Shown here one piece after another: positions 55,694 to 63,744 of a stretch of DNA of 64,000 nt. Source of the DNA: an uncultured Acetobacterium sp. (lineage in GTDB: Bacteria; Bacillota; Clostridia; Eubacteriales; Eubacteriaceae); contig NZ_OY760905.1 in the NCBI RefSeq assembly GCF_963664135.1, forward strand, positions 620,001 through 684,000, written 5' to 3'. Positions within the stretch are counted from its first letter, which is position 1; every line of letters begins with the position of its first letter. The translations under genes and the position numbers were made by a program. The notes beneath the pieces are model-generated. The model saw nothing but the letters and a program-made list of their open reading frames with translations, was not told the origin of the DNA and made no database searches.

Positions 55694-55721
55694 CAATAAA
55701 ACTATATAGGGAGGGTTTGTT

Positions 55722-55970
55722 ATGAAAAAAATTATTGGAATCCAAGTTGGCAATCGGGAAAATGAAGCTTTGAAAGTTCAAGAGTTATTAACCCAAAACG
55801 GTTGTATTATTAAGACACGTCTTGGTTTACATGAATCAGCTGATAATCAGTGCGCGACCAGTGGATTGATCATTTTAGAATTTCTGCCAGACAAGGATCC
55901 TGAAATTGCGGTTTTAGAAAAAGACTTATCAGCACTTAATTCTGTCATAGTCAAAAAAATGGAATTTTAA
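55722..55970 (+). CDS. TM1266-family iron-only hydrogenase system putative regulator
   Basis: An 82-residue ACT-like protein beginning MKKIIGIQVGNRENEALKVQELLTQNG and containing IIKTRLGLHE and GLIILEFLPD. The pattern matches the TM1266 family, often found near [FeFe]-hydrogenase maturation genes and proposed to be regulatory. Here no hydE, hydF or hydG is adjacent and the gene stands alone with its own promoter and terminator. GGGAGGG precedes the ATG. Confidence 0.85.
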   Translation: MKKIIGIQVGNRENEALKVQELLTQNGCIIKTRLGLHESADNQCATSGLIILEFLPDKDPEIAVLEKDLSALNSVIVKKMEF

Positions 55971-55984
55971 TTTCCAAGCTAAAC

Positions 55985-56016
55985 AAAAGCCACTCAAAAA
56001 ATTGAGTGACTTTTTC
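55985..56016. terminator. Bidirectional terminator
   Basis: CACTCAA/TTGAGTG with outer AAAAG/CTTTTT forms a hairpin between the TM1266-type gene and the convergent PfpI gene that ends the pyr group. Confidence 0.8.
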
Positions 56017-56031
56017 TAATGCGACAACAGA

Positions 56032-56553
56032 TCAGTCCTGCGCTTTAAGCACCTTTATATAATCAATCATATATTCCGGCAGATCAGGCGGACGACGACT
56101 GGAAACAATATGGCCATCAATAATTGAAGGCGTATCATGCCAGATGGCACCGGCATTGGTCATATCATCCTTAATGCCAGGGGTGCTGGTAACATTTTTG
56201 CCTTTGAGAATTCCGGCTGAAATTAAAACCCAACCGGCATGGCAAATCTGCCCAATGATTCGTTTTCGTCCATCCAGGTTGCGGATCATCTCCAGAACCA
56301 CCGGGAATCGACGGATGGCGTCAGGGGCCCAACCACCCGGAACCAGAATGCCATCATAATCGTCAGGATTAATATCGGTATAGGCCAGATCGGAAACGCA
56401 GGGCACACCGTATTTGCCAATGTACTTTTTACCTGCTTCTTCCCCAACAACATGAACGGTTACCCCTTCTTCGCGCAGGCGAAGCACCGGATACCATAAT
56501 TCAAGATCTTCAAAATCATTACTGATCAACGCGATAATCTTTTTGTTTTTCAT
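56032..56553 (-). CDS. DJ-1/PfpI family protein
   Basis: A 173-residue class I glutamine-amidotransferase-like protein of the PfpI/YraA group. The nucleophile-elbow cysteine C104 lies in GQICHAGW, and E15 in DFEDLEL is the usual partner. VPGGWAPDAIRR and SSRRPPDLPEYM are family blocks. Members have been called proteases, chaperones or deglycases; the role here is open. GGAGG precedes the ATG. It lies 39 bp after pyrE on the same strand with no terminator between, so it may be the last gene of the pyr transcript. Confidence 0.88.
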   Translation of the reverse strand: MKNKKIIALISNDFEDLELWYPVLRLREEGVTVHVVGEEAGKKYIGKYGVPCVSDLAYTDINPDDYDGILVPGGWAPDAIRRFPVVLEMIRNLDGRKRIIGQICHAGWVLISAGILKGKNVTSTPGIKDDMTNAGAIWHDTPSIIDGHIVSSRRPPDLPEYMIDYIKVLKAQD

Positions 56554-56592
56554 CTTGTTCCTCCTATATAAATTTAATTGTGAACTTAATTA

Positions 56593-57168
56593 TTAAGCAT
56601 TCCCTCGGGAGCCAGGTTTGACCAAAGCAACTTTACCGGCTTTGCAGATGGGGCAATCGTCGGGATCCCAGGCGGTAATTTCCAGTTTAATGGATGAGTA
56701 GATGGGCATGTTAATTTCAACCCCCGCAGCCCGACGGTCGGCGATGCAGGCAACGCCTAAGACGACCGCACCCAGTTCTTCCAATACTTTCTTCGTTTCA
56801 ATGGTCGATTTTCCAGTGGTGACGACATCTTCGGTAATGATAACGCGTTCGCCGGGTTTGATTTCAAAACCGCGCCGCAGTTCCATCAGTCCGTCTTTAC
56901 GTTCGGTAAAGATGGATTCTTTGCCTAACTGCCGGCCGATTTCGTAGGAGACGATGACGCCGCCCATGGCTGGTCCAACAACCTTATCAATTTCCAATGC
57001 TTTTAACTGTTCCACTACTGGCGCTAAAACTTTGGCAGCCGCATCGGGAAAGCGCAGCACCTTGGCACATTGGACATACTGATCGCTGTGTTTTCCTGAT
57101 GACAGTAAAAAATGTCCTTCTAAAAAGGCATCGGTTTCTTTTAATATTGCTAATACTTCCTGACTCAT
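56593..57168 (-). CDS. pyrE: Orotate phosphoribosyltransferase
   Basis: A 191-residue enzyme that joins orotate to PRPP to give OMP. The PRPP loop VIITEDVVTTGKST and the orotate-side LLSSGKHSDQYVQ and PAMGGVIVSYEIGRQLGK are clear. The C-terminus carries a CPIC motif (DDCPICKAG) that could bind metal and is not essential for the fold. The ATG at 57168 has GAGG 5 nt upstream; the ATG at 57180 overlaps that site. It is the last biosynthetic gene of the operon. Confidence 0.96.
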   Translation of the reverse strand: MSQEVLAILKETDAFLEGHFLLSSGKHSDQYVQCAKVLRFPDAAAKVLAPVVEQLKALEIDKVVGPAMGGVIVSYEIGRQLGKESIFTERKDGLMELRRGFEIKPGERVIITEDVVTTGKSTIETKKVLEELGAVVLGVACIADRRAAGVEINMPIYSSIKLEITAWDPDDCPICKAGKVALVKPGSRGNA

Positions 57169-57194
57169 ACTATTCCTCATTTCTATCTTTTATA

Positions 57195-58100
57195 TTAAAC
57201 AATTCCCCGGACTTCACTGATATTGGCCAGACCTTCGTTGATGCAATAGGCTTCTAGGCCATCAATAATCTCAATGGGCGCCATCGGGTTATTGAAGTTG
57301 ATGGTACCGATTTGGATGCAGGTTGCCCCAGCCATGATAAATTCCAGGGCGTCTTGCCAATCACTGATCCCGCCCATGGCCATAACTGGAATTTTTACGG
57401 CCTGACAGACCTGATGGGTCATCCGCAGGGCAATCGGTTTGACCGCCGGGCCGGATAATCCGGCATAGAGATTCTCAAAAACAACTTTTTTCTTTCTATA
57501 GTCAATGGCCATGCCTTGAAGCGTATTGATCAGCGAAATTCCCTGAGCGCCGGCAGCTTCACAGGCCAGGGCGATGTCGGCAATTGAATCCCCATTGGGG
57601 GACAGCTTGACCATAATCGGATGGCGCGAAATATCCACCACTTTTTTGGTGATATCCCCAGCTGTTTCTGCCTTCATACCATAAGCCATGCCGCCGGCCT
57701 TCACATTGGGACAGGAGATATTCAGTTCGATCAGTTGAGCATCAATGGCATTTAGTTTTTCAATGGCATTTAGATAAGATTCTTCATCTTTTCCGCCAAC
57801 GTTAATAACTGTGACGGTATCAATTGCTTTTAGATGGGGCCATTCGGTTTTGATAAAGGCATCAATTCCCGGGTTTTCCAGACCGATGCTGTTCATCAGT
57901 CCAGCTGGTGTTTCCCAGAGACGCATACCCTGATTTCCCGGTTTAGGTTCCAAGGTCAGCCCTTTCGAACAGAGCCCACCAAGTTTAGCCAGATCATAAA
58001 AAGCTTCGTATTCACGACCAAAGCCAAAGGTTCCGGATGCCGGAATCACTGGATTTTTGAAGAGGATGTCATTAAATTTTGTTTCCAGACAGTTAGACAT
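57195..58100 (-). CDS. pyrD: Dihydroorotate dehydrogenase 1B, catalytic subunit
   Basis: A 301-residue FMN enzyme that oxidises dihydroorotate to orotate. The catalytic cysteine is C130 in ELNISCPNVKAGG, as in class 1B, and ASGTFGFGREY, SLINTLQGMAIDYR and MAMGGISDWQDALEF are FMN-site blocks. With PyrK, encoded just upstream, it uses NAD+ as acceptor. The ATG at 58100 lies inside the last codons of pyrK (8-bp overlap) and follows GAGGTG; a long in-frame extension into pyrK is not coding. Confidence 0.96.
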   Translation of the reverse strand: MSNCLETKFNDILFKNPVIPASGTFGFGREYEAFYDLAKLGGLCSKGLTLEPKPGNQGMRLWETPAGLMNSIGLENPGIDAFIKTEWPHLKAIDTVTVINVGGKDEESYLNAIEKLNAIDAQLIELNISCPNVKAGGMAYGMKAETAGDITKKVVDISRHPIMVKLSPNGDSIADIALACEAAGAQGISLINTLQGMAIDYRKKKVVFENLYAGLSGPAVKPIALRMTHQVCQAVKIPVMAMGGISDWQDALEFIMAGATCIQIGTINFNNPMAPIEIIDGLEAYCINEGLANISEVRGIV

Positions 58101-58794
58101 AAAACACCTCTTCCCGTAAGAACACCGGGCCGTCCTTACAGACTTTCTTGTTTCCAGATTTCGTTTCGCAGGTGCAACCAAGACAGGCACCAATACCGCA
58201 GGCCATATGCGCTTCCAGCGAAACGTAGACAGTATTCTCAGGCGGCACAACTTTCGCCACCGCTTCCATCATGATTTCCGGCCCGCAGGTAACTATCGTC
58301 TCAGCGGGTAAAACTGCAAGTTTATGGGTAATAATCCCCCCCACATCCAGAACAATCTCGTCAGCTAAGGCTTCAAACGCATCCACACCATAAGCAGTAT
58401 CCCGAAAGCCTAGATAGACCCGGCATTTTCCGTTGGGGTTTTCTGCTTTATAGTTTTGAACCAGATAATAAAGCGGCGCCGTTCCGATACCACCGCCGAC
58501 AACACACAGGTCTCCAGCAATTTTCGGGAAACCATTGCCGTAAGGACCTTGAATGGTGACGTCATCCCCAGTTTGGAGACGCGCTAAAATCTCGGTTCCT
58601 TTTCCTACCACCTGGTATAAAAAAGTCAGTTTACCCGGCGCGTAATCATGAACACTAATCGGTCGGGATAACAGCGGATCCTTGTCCCAGGCTCGCAGCA
58701 TGAAAAACTGACCTGGTCTGACATCACCGGTGAAGTCCACTGTCATTTTATAAATTCCGGGTGATACACTGGTATTCGTTAGGATTACAGCCAT
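58093..58794 (-). CDS. pyrK: Dihydroorotate dehydrogenase electron-transfer subunit
   Basis: A 233-residue FAD and [2Fe-2S] protein that links PyrD to NAD+. The FAD motif DPLLSRPISVHD, the NAD-side GGGIGTAPLYYLV and the C-terminal cluster cysteines in CGIGACLGCTCETK...KVC are all present. Its ATG lies within the end of pyrF (10-bp overlap), and its end overlaps pyrD, so the three subunits and PyrF are translationally coupled. Confidence 0.96.
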   Translation of the reverse strand: MAVILTNTSVSPGIYKMTVDFTGDVRPGQFFMLRAWDKDPLLSRPISVHDYAPGKLTFLYQVVGKGTEILARLQTGDDVTIQGPYGNGFPKIAGDLCVVGGGIGTAPLYYLVQNYKAENPNGKCRVYLGFRDTAYGVDAFEALADEIVLDVGGIITHKLAVLPAETIVTCGPEIMMEAVAKVVPPENTVYVSLEAHMACGIGACLGCTCETKSGNKKVCKDGPVFLREEVFYV

Positions 58795-59645
58795 TTAATA
58801 ATATCCTCCTGCATTGCCAAGGTGGCGTTTCTGATATGCTCGGCAAAGCCTTCATCCTCACAACCAACCTTTTGATGCCCTGTAATCAGACCACGAGATG
58901 AGTTGACCACCGCACATCGTGATTTCTTCAGGATATTGGCAATGTCTTCACCGGTTCCGCCCTGAGCACCGTAACCCGGTACCAGAAAGAAAGTATGGGG
59001 ACAACGTTCTCGGATCGCTTCAAATTCTTCGGGACGGGTCAGACCAACCACCGAGCCAATGGCGGAAAATCCGTGGTCGCCTCTAAAGGCACTTCCCCAG
59101 GCTTCGATCTTATCGCCCATCACTTCATAGATGGTATCATCCCCGACTTTGAGGTTCTGCAGATCAACTGCTGATGGGTTGGACGTCCGTTGCAGAATAA
59201 AGATTCCCTTGTCGTTTTCTTTAATATATTTATAATAGGGTGATACCGCATCTTCACCCATATAAGCGTTAACAGTCATGATATCAACTTCGAAATCGCC
59301 GCTGAAATGGCCTTTAGCGTATTGATCCCCGGTGGATGAAATATCACCCCGCTTCACATCACCAATGACCACCACGCCCTTGCCGCGGGCATATTTCACC
59401 GTTTCGCTGTAGGCTTTCATACCATCCAGACCCAAAGATTCATAACAGGCAATCTGCACCTTGTAGGAAGCCGCCAGATCTTCGGTAGCATCCACAATTT
59501 TTTTATTGAATTCGGTTATTTTCTCACCATCCGACCAGTCTTTGTCCAACAGGTATTTCGGTAAAAATTTCAGGGTTGTATCCAAACCCACACAAATGGG
59601 TCCTTTTTTTACGGCATCTTTATAGAGCCGATCCATGATCATCAT
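58785..59645 (-). CDS. pyrF: Orotidine-5'-phosphate decarboxylase, long type
   Basis: A 286-residue enzyme that decarboxylates OMP to UMP. It belongs to the longer subfamily, with GPICVGLDTTLKFLPKYLL near the start. The catalytic Asp-Lys-Asp set is D96-x-K98-x-x-D101 in IGDVKRGDIS. VPGYGAQGGTGEDI and VNSSRGLITG are phosphate-site blocks. It overlaps pyrC by 26 bp and pyrK by 10 bp. The first ATG at 59645 has GGAGA about 9 nt upstream. Confidence 0.95.
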   Translation of the reverse strand: MMIMDRLYKDAVKKGPICVGLDTTLKFLPKYLLDKDWSDGEKITEFNKKIVDATEDLAASYKVQIACYESLGLDGMKAYSETVKYARGKGVVVIGDVKRGDISSTGDQYAKGHFSGDFEVDIMTVNAYMGEDAVSPYYKYIKENDKGIFILQRTSNPSAVDLQNLKVGDDTIYEVMGDKIEAWGSAFRGDHGFSAIGSVVGLTRPEEFEAIRERCPHTFFLVPGYGAQGGTGEDIANILKKSRCAVVNSSRGLITGHQKVGCEDEGFAEHIRNATLAMQEDIIKWL

Positions 59646-60792
59646 ATTTAAGTTCTCCCTTCACCATTGTCATCATTACTTTTCCTTTTAAGGTCTCACC
59701 GCCAAAGGGATTGTTTTTGCTTTTTGAAACAAATTCTTTGGGATTGATTTTTCCTTCCCAGTTCAGATCCACCAAAACCAAATCCGCCGGATACCGCTCT
59801 TTGATCAGTCCGGATTTAATCCCCAAGCGTTTGGCTGGGGCGTTGCTTAACATCTCGCTGAGTTTTTCCAGGGGGATGCTGTTTTGCTCAAACACCGTGT
59901 AATACATGGCAAAGGCTATTTCAAAATTATTGATGCCTGGTGCCCCTTTAAGCTTATCCTCTTCAGAATGAGGCGCATGGTCAGTGCCACACATGTCCAC
60001 GATGCCTTCCTTGATACCCTCGATTAAAGCCCGACGATCCGGATAAGTCCGAAATGATGGATTGACCTTATAATCCATAGCCGAAGCAAAAATATGATGA
60101 GGAGTGACTTCGCAGGTGATGTCCAGTTCCTTTGCCTTGGCTTCCCGGATCAGATCGAGGGTGTCTTTTTTGCTGATGTGACAGACATGAAGGTGTCCGC
60201 CGTTTTCAGCCAGCAGCTCCACATCTCGTTTGACCAGCTCCGTTTCCGGATGGCAGTGGGTCAACAGCAGAAAATCATGCTCAGTGGATGCTTCCAGACC
60301 TTTTACCATAATTTCTGAGTTTAAGATGGAAACCCCATCATTGGAAAACACGTTGGTTAGCGGGCGAATGGCTTTAAAATCGACCAGTTCTGAATCGCCA
60401 AAGTCTTTGGTCAGAGCCGAAACCTGGATCAGATTGCACTGCTTTAAAGCTACTGCTTTATCCAAGTTTGCTTTAATAACAGCTGCATCATCCATCACCG
60501 GTTTGGTGTTGGCCATCGCCACCAGCGTGGTAAAACCGCCCTTTAAAGCGGCTGCCATCCCGGTTTCCATGGTTTCTTTATATTCATAACCGGGGTCTCT
60601 CAAATGACAGTGCATGTCAATAAACCCAGGCATCAGCACAAGTCCCTGACCATCAATTTCCTGATCATATTCTGATTTGACATTCCCCTTTTCTTTATAG
60701 ACCTTCTTGATTTTTCCGTCTTCAATCAATACCTTGCCATACCGTCTTCCCTCGGAATCAACCATTTCAACGTTCTTGATTAAGGTTTTCAT
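59620..60792 (-). CDS. pyrC: Dihydroorotase, class I
   Basis: A 390-residue zinc amidohydrolase that cyclises carbamoyl-aspartate. The metal motif HCH (61-63) in GFIDMHCHLRDPGYEYKE, FSNDGVSI, LLTHCHPE and DMCGTDHAPHS place it in the class I group used by most Firmicutes. GGAGG precedes the ATG. It is separated from pyrI by 247 bp, most of it a long inverted repeat, although all genes around it run in the same direction. Confidence 0.96.
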   Translation of the reverse strand: MKTLIKNVEMVDSEGRRYGKVLIEDGKIKKVYKEKGNVKSEYDQEIDGQGLVLMPGFIDMHCHLRDPGYEYKETMETGMAAALKGGFTTLVAMANTKPVMDDAAVIKANLDKAVALKQCNLIQVSALTKDFGDSELVDFKAIRPLTNVFSNDGVSILNSEIMVKGLEASTEHDFLLLTHCHPETELVKRDVELLAENGGHLHVCHISKKDTLDLIREAKAKELDITCEVTPHHIFASAMDYKVNPSFRTYPDRRALIEGIKEGIVDMCGTDHAPHSEEDKLKGAPGINNFEIAFAMYYTVFEQNSIPLEKLSEMLSNAPAKRLGIKSGLIKERYPADLVLVDLNWEGKINPKEFVSKSKNNPFGGETLKGKVMMTMVKGELKYDDHGSAL

Positions 60793-60906
60793 CTTTCCTC
60801 CTTCTGTATTTCTGGTTTTAGTGATTATGCTTTGATCGAAATATTTAAAAATAAGTTAGTATCATGCCAATGTATCCATGGCAATATAAACACTGAAGTG
60901 CTACTA

Positions 60907-61028
60907 GGTGCCAACACTTATCATATCGTGTTGTATGCCTCAGGGCGAACAGACAATTCGATTATCAATCGAATTGTCTGTCCGAACTGCGCGCATACAA
61001 CTGATTGATAAGTGTTGGTACCGGCACC
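60907..61028. repeat. Long inverted repeat between pyrI and pyrC
   Basis: Outer arms CCAACACTTATCA/TGATAAGTGTTGG (with GGTGC and GCACC further out), middle arms GTTGTATGC/GCATACAAC and a perfect inner CAGACAATTCGATT stem with a 3-nt loop form a hairpin of about 122 bp. It contains AGGGCGAACA, also present in the hairpin upstream of tsaB. No T tract follows on the pyr strand. The rest of the spacer (60793-60906) shows no gene. Confidence 0.85.
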
Positions 61029-61039
61029 GAAACCAATAT

Positions 61040-61474
61040 CTATTCTTCGTCAATAAAAGTGGTGTAGGCGTCGCAGTACTCGCAGCGATATTGTTTTTTC
61101 TCTTCATTGACCAGATAAAACCGAATATCTTTAACATCCTCATACTGGGTAATGCAACGGGGATTTTTGCAGGTCATAATACCATTAACCACCTTTGGCA
61201 AGGTCAAACTGATTTTTTTACACAATTCGCCGTTTTTAACAAAGTTGATGGTGACATTGGGATCAATGAGCCCTAACACAGTCATATCAATTTGCAGATC
61301 GGTTTCGATTTTGATTAAATCTTTTTGTTTCATTTTCTTACTGGGAATGTTTTTAAGCAGAACGACCACATCATCAATGTCATTGAGGTGCAATTCCTTA
61401 TATATCTCAAAACCGTGTCCCGCTTCAATATGGTCAATGATGATTCCTTTTTTTAGTTTCGATACATTAATCAT
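61040..61474 (-). CDS. pyrI: Aspartate carbamoyltransferase regulatory subunit
   Basis: A 144-residue PyrI, the subunit that binds CTP and ATP and tunes PyrB. It starts [18 protein letters not shown]. Four zinc cysteines, C102, C107, C131 and C134, lie in the C-terminal domain that contacts PyrB. Its ATG overlaps the pyrB stop by 4 bp. Presence of PyrI means the holoenzyme is likely the regulated B6I6-type, and pyrimidine flux is controlled by allostery as well as by the leader. Confidence 0.96.
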   Translation of the reverse strand: MINVSKLKKGIIIDHIEAGHGFEIYKELHLNDIDDVVVLLKNIPSKKMKQKDLIKIETDLQIDMTVLGLIDPNVTINFVKNGELCKKISLTLPKVVNGIMTCKNPRCITQYEDVKDIRFYLVNEEKKQYRCEYCDAYTTFIDEE

Positions 61475-62397
61475 TTTTTATCCTCCACTCCCAAAAGTTT
61501 GGCAATGAGTGCCATTCTGACATACATCCCATATTTGGCCTGAGCAAAATATACCGCCCGGGGATCTTCATCCACTTCGGTGGCAATTTCATTGACCCGG
61601 GGCAATGGATGCATGACAATCATATCAGCACGAGCGCTTTTCATTTTCTTTTTATCCAGAATGTAATAGTTTTTCAATCTGAGATATTCTTCCTCGCTGA
61701 CAAAACGTTCCCGTTGAACCCGGGACATATAGAGAATATCAAGATTCCCTATGACATCATCCAGACTGGTTGTTTCAGTATAGGTTTTGGGATCCAGCTG
61801 ATGAAGAATATGCGCCGGCATTTTTAATTCTTTCGGTGAAATAAAAACAAATTGAACGCCCTGATATCGGCTTAGTGTTTTAACCAGCGAATGAATGGTT
61901 CGACCAAAGAGTAAATCGCCGCAGACCCCCACCACATGGTTGTCACAACCGCCTTTGAATTTTCTAATCGTTAATAAGTCTGTCAATGTCTGAGTGGGAT
62001 GTTCGTGTCCGCCATCGCCGGCATTGATAATGGGCATTTCGTTGGCAAATTTTGAAACCAGTCGGGCTGTTCCTTCCCGGGGATGCCGGATTACCGCAAT
62101 GTCGGAATAACATTCGATGGTCCGGATGGTATCCCCCAGGCTTTCACCTTTGGAAACTGATGAGTTATTGGGATCATCAAATCCGATGATTTCTCCGCCA
62201 AGTCGAAGCATGGCTGCTTCAAAACTGAACCGTGTCCGTGTGGAAGGCTCATAAAAAAGGCTGGCTAATAATTTTCCCTTGCAAACCAAAGAATAACCCT
62301 CGGGGTCTGCAATAATATTATCAGCCAGCTGCATAATCGATTCAATTTCGTCCAGTTGAAAGTCTCCAGGCTCGATTAAATGTCTTCCTTTTAACAT
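61471..62397 (-). CDS. pyrB: Aspartate carbamoyltransferase catalytic subunit
   Basis: A 308-residue enzyme condensing carbamoyl phosphate and aspartate, the first committed pyrimidine step. The carbamoyl-phosphate motif STRTR in [16 protein letters not shown], then [10 protein letters not shown] and [14 protein letters not shown] are all present. GGAGG sits 6 nt before the ATG. It is the first structural gene of pyrB-I-C-F-K-D-E. No carA, carB or pyrR is in the window. Confidence 0.97.
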   Translation of the reverse strand: MLKGRHLIEPGDFQLDEIESIMQLADNIIADPEGYSLVCKGKLLASLFYEPSTRTRFSFEAAMLRLGGEIIGFDDPNNSSVSKGESLGDTIRTIECYSDIAVIRHPREGTARLVSKFANEMPIINAGDGGHEHPTQTLTDLLTIRKFKGGCDNHVVGVCGDLLFGRTIHSLVKTLSRYQGVQFVFISPKELKMPAHILHQLDPKTYTETTSLDDVIGNLDILYMSRVQRERFVSEEEYLRLKNYYILDKKKMKSARADMIVMHPLPRVNEIATEVDEDPRAVYFAQAKYGMYVRMALIAKLLGVEDKK

Positions 62398-62430
62398 AAT
62401 GTTCCTCCTATCTTAAACACAATTATGGGC

Positions 62431-62461
62431 AAAAAACTAGCCGCTTTATAAAAATAGCGGC
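62431..62461 (-). terminator. Attenuator-like terminator in the pyrB leader
   Basis: On the minus strand GCCGCT pairs with AGCGGC (10-nt loop) and is followed by TAGTTTTTT. It lies between the pyr promoter and the pyrB ribosome site, so it would stop transcription before pyrB unless it is bypassed. Confidence 0.75.
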
Positions 62462-62488
62462 ATACTTTCTAACAGGCAATTTTCCTCA

Positions 62489-62542
62489 TTAAATGTATCG
62501 TTCCTTTTGCACCTTGATGCCTCGCTTACAAAAAGCCTGCAT
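62489..62542 (-). CDS. Possible leader peptide ORF of the pyr operon
   Basis: An ATG-to-TAA frame of 17 codons (MQAFCKRGIKVQKERYI) starts a few nucleotides after the expected transcript start and ends about 28 nt before the attenuator stem. Its stop overlaps the ATG of a six-codon second frame (TAATG). No good ribosome site is seen, so translation is uncertain. If translated, ribosome position could influence the attenuator, as in the E. coli pyrBI leader, but the U-rich pause tract of that system is not obvious. Confidence 0.3.
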   Translation of the reverse strand: MQAFCKRGIKVQKERYI

Positions 62543-62556
62543 ACTTAATTACAATA

Positions 62557-62585
62557 ATCATAATTTAATTAGCCTGAATTGTCAA
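62557..62585 (-). promoter_or_regulatory. pyr operon promoter
   Basis: On the minus strand TTGACA (complement of 62580-62585) and TATGAT (complement of 62557-62562) have a 17-bp spacer. The leader to pyrB is about 150 nt. Confidence 0.85.
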
Positions 62586-62728
62586 TGCTCTTTGCTTAAA
62601 AGAAACCGTTATCTTAAGATATTATTTCATTTTCGGGGGTAAGTAATTGATATGTAACTGTGGGTACCCAGATTAGCACCATTTGAATTTTTGTTCATTG
62701 AATTTATCTGGAATTTCAACCCCGAAAA

Positions 62729-62737
62729 TGGTATGAT
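62729..62737 (+). promoter_or_regulatory. Extended -10 promoter of the FAH-family gene
   Basis: TGGTATGAT is an extended -10 element (TGn followed by TATGAT) about 25 bp before the start codon; no good -35 is seen. Confidence 0.5.
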
Positions 62738-62762
62738 ATTAAGAAAAAGGGAGGGATTTTAT

Positions 62763-63656
62763 ATGTATTTCGTAACTTATCAATACAACGCATTTAGTGA
62801 AGGCGGCATTCTGACAGCAGATGAAACAAAGGTTTTGCCGATTACCACCATCGGAAAGCTGATGGGTCTCAAATTCCCCGAGCGTCTCATCGACTTTATT
62901 CCACTGGCTACTGATGAACTGCTGGCAGACATGAAAAAAGTCATGGATGAGCACTCTAATCTCGGCATTAATCTGAGCCTGGTTAAACTGCTGGCACCCA
63001 TACCCAAGCCCCCAAGAAATATCTTCTGTCTGGGTAAAAACTATGCTGACCACGCCAAAGAGATTAAAAATATCCCGACCATGGGAGACGTACCGGAAAA
63101 CCCCATTTATTTTTCCAAACTTCCTACCTCGGTTACCGGACCGGACACTGTCATTCTATCCCATGCCAAAGCCACCAAACAAATCGATTACGAAGTTGAG
63201 TTGGCGATTGTTATTGGCAAAAAAGGTTCTGATATCTCAAAAGAAGACGCGGAAGATTACATTTTCGGATACACCATTGCCAACGACATCACTGCCCGGG
63301 ATCTCCAGAAAAAGCATTCCCAATGGTACAAAGGCAAATCGCTGGACACTTTCTGTCCGCTGGGTCCGAGAATCCTCCATAAAAATGATTTAAGAATCCC
63401 CTTTAACCTGGATATTACCTGTCGCGTCAACGGTGAAGTCCGGCAGCACTCCAATACTGGTCGGATGATCTTTGACATTCCTTCTATCATCAGCGACCTG
63501 TCCCAGGGTATGACGCTGCTGCCAGGAGATATCATTCTGACAGGAACCCCAGCAGGTGTCGGCTTTGCGCTTGATCCGCCGCAGTTTTTACAACATGGTG
63601 ACGTAATTGAAGCCGCCATTGAAAAAATCGGTATCCTAAAAAACACAATTGAATAA
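62763..63656 (+). CDS. Fumarylacetoacetate hydrolase (FAH) family protein
   Basis: A 297-residue FAH-fold enzyme. A short N-terminal domain precedes the catalytic domain from about residue 85 (IFCLGKNYADHAKE). Metal ligands lie in DYEVELAIVIGKKG, and GYTIANDITARDLQKKHSQWYKGKSLDTFCPLGP and GDIILTGTPAGVG are the usual substrate loops. Members include acylpyruvases, oxaloacetate decarboxylases and 2-oxo-hept-3-ene-dioate isomerases; the substrate cannot be chosen here. The ATG at 62763 follows GGGAGGG; in-frame sequence upstream crosses the promoter. It diverges from pyrB. Confidence 0.88.
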   Translation: MYFVTYQYNAFSEGGILTADETKVLPITTIGKLMGLKFPERLIDFIPLATDELLADMKKVMDEHSNLGINLSLVKLLAPIPKPPRNIFCLGKNYADHAKEIKNIPTMGDVPENPIYFSKLPTSVTGPDTVILSHAKATKQIDYEVELAIVIGKKGSDISKEDAEDYIFGYTIANDITARDLQKKHSQWYKGKSLDTFCPLGPRILHKNDLRIPFNLDITCRVNGEVRQHSNTGRMIFDIPSIISDLSQGMTLLPGDIILTGTPAGVGFALDPPQFLQHGDVIEAAIEKIGILKNTIE

Positions 63657-63679
63657 CACAATCGAGTAAAACCAAAGCA

Positions 63680-63726
63680 AAGCCAGCAACGCCCTAATGT
63701 TAGTATCTTTAGGACATTGCTGGCTT
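63680..63726. terminator. Bidirectional terminator
   Basis: AAGCCAGCAA pairs with TTGCTGGCTT, with an inner CCTAA/TTAGG stem, between the FAH-family gene and the convergent permease gene. Confidence 0.75.
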
Positions 63727-63744
63727 ATTAATTAGAAAACAAAC

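Noticed and set aside
62500-62545. A PyrR-binding loop in the pyrB leader
   Set aside because: Only the GNGAGGY-like half is present; the upstream A-R-UCC half of the consensus is missing, so it is not called as a feature.
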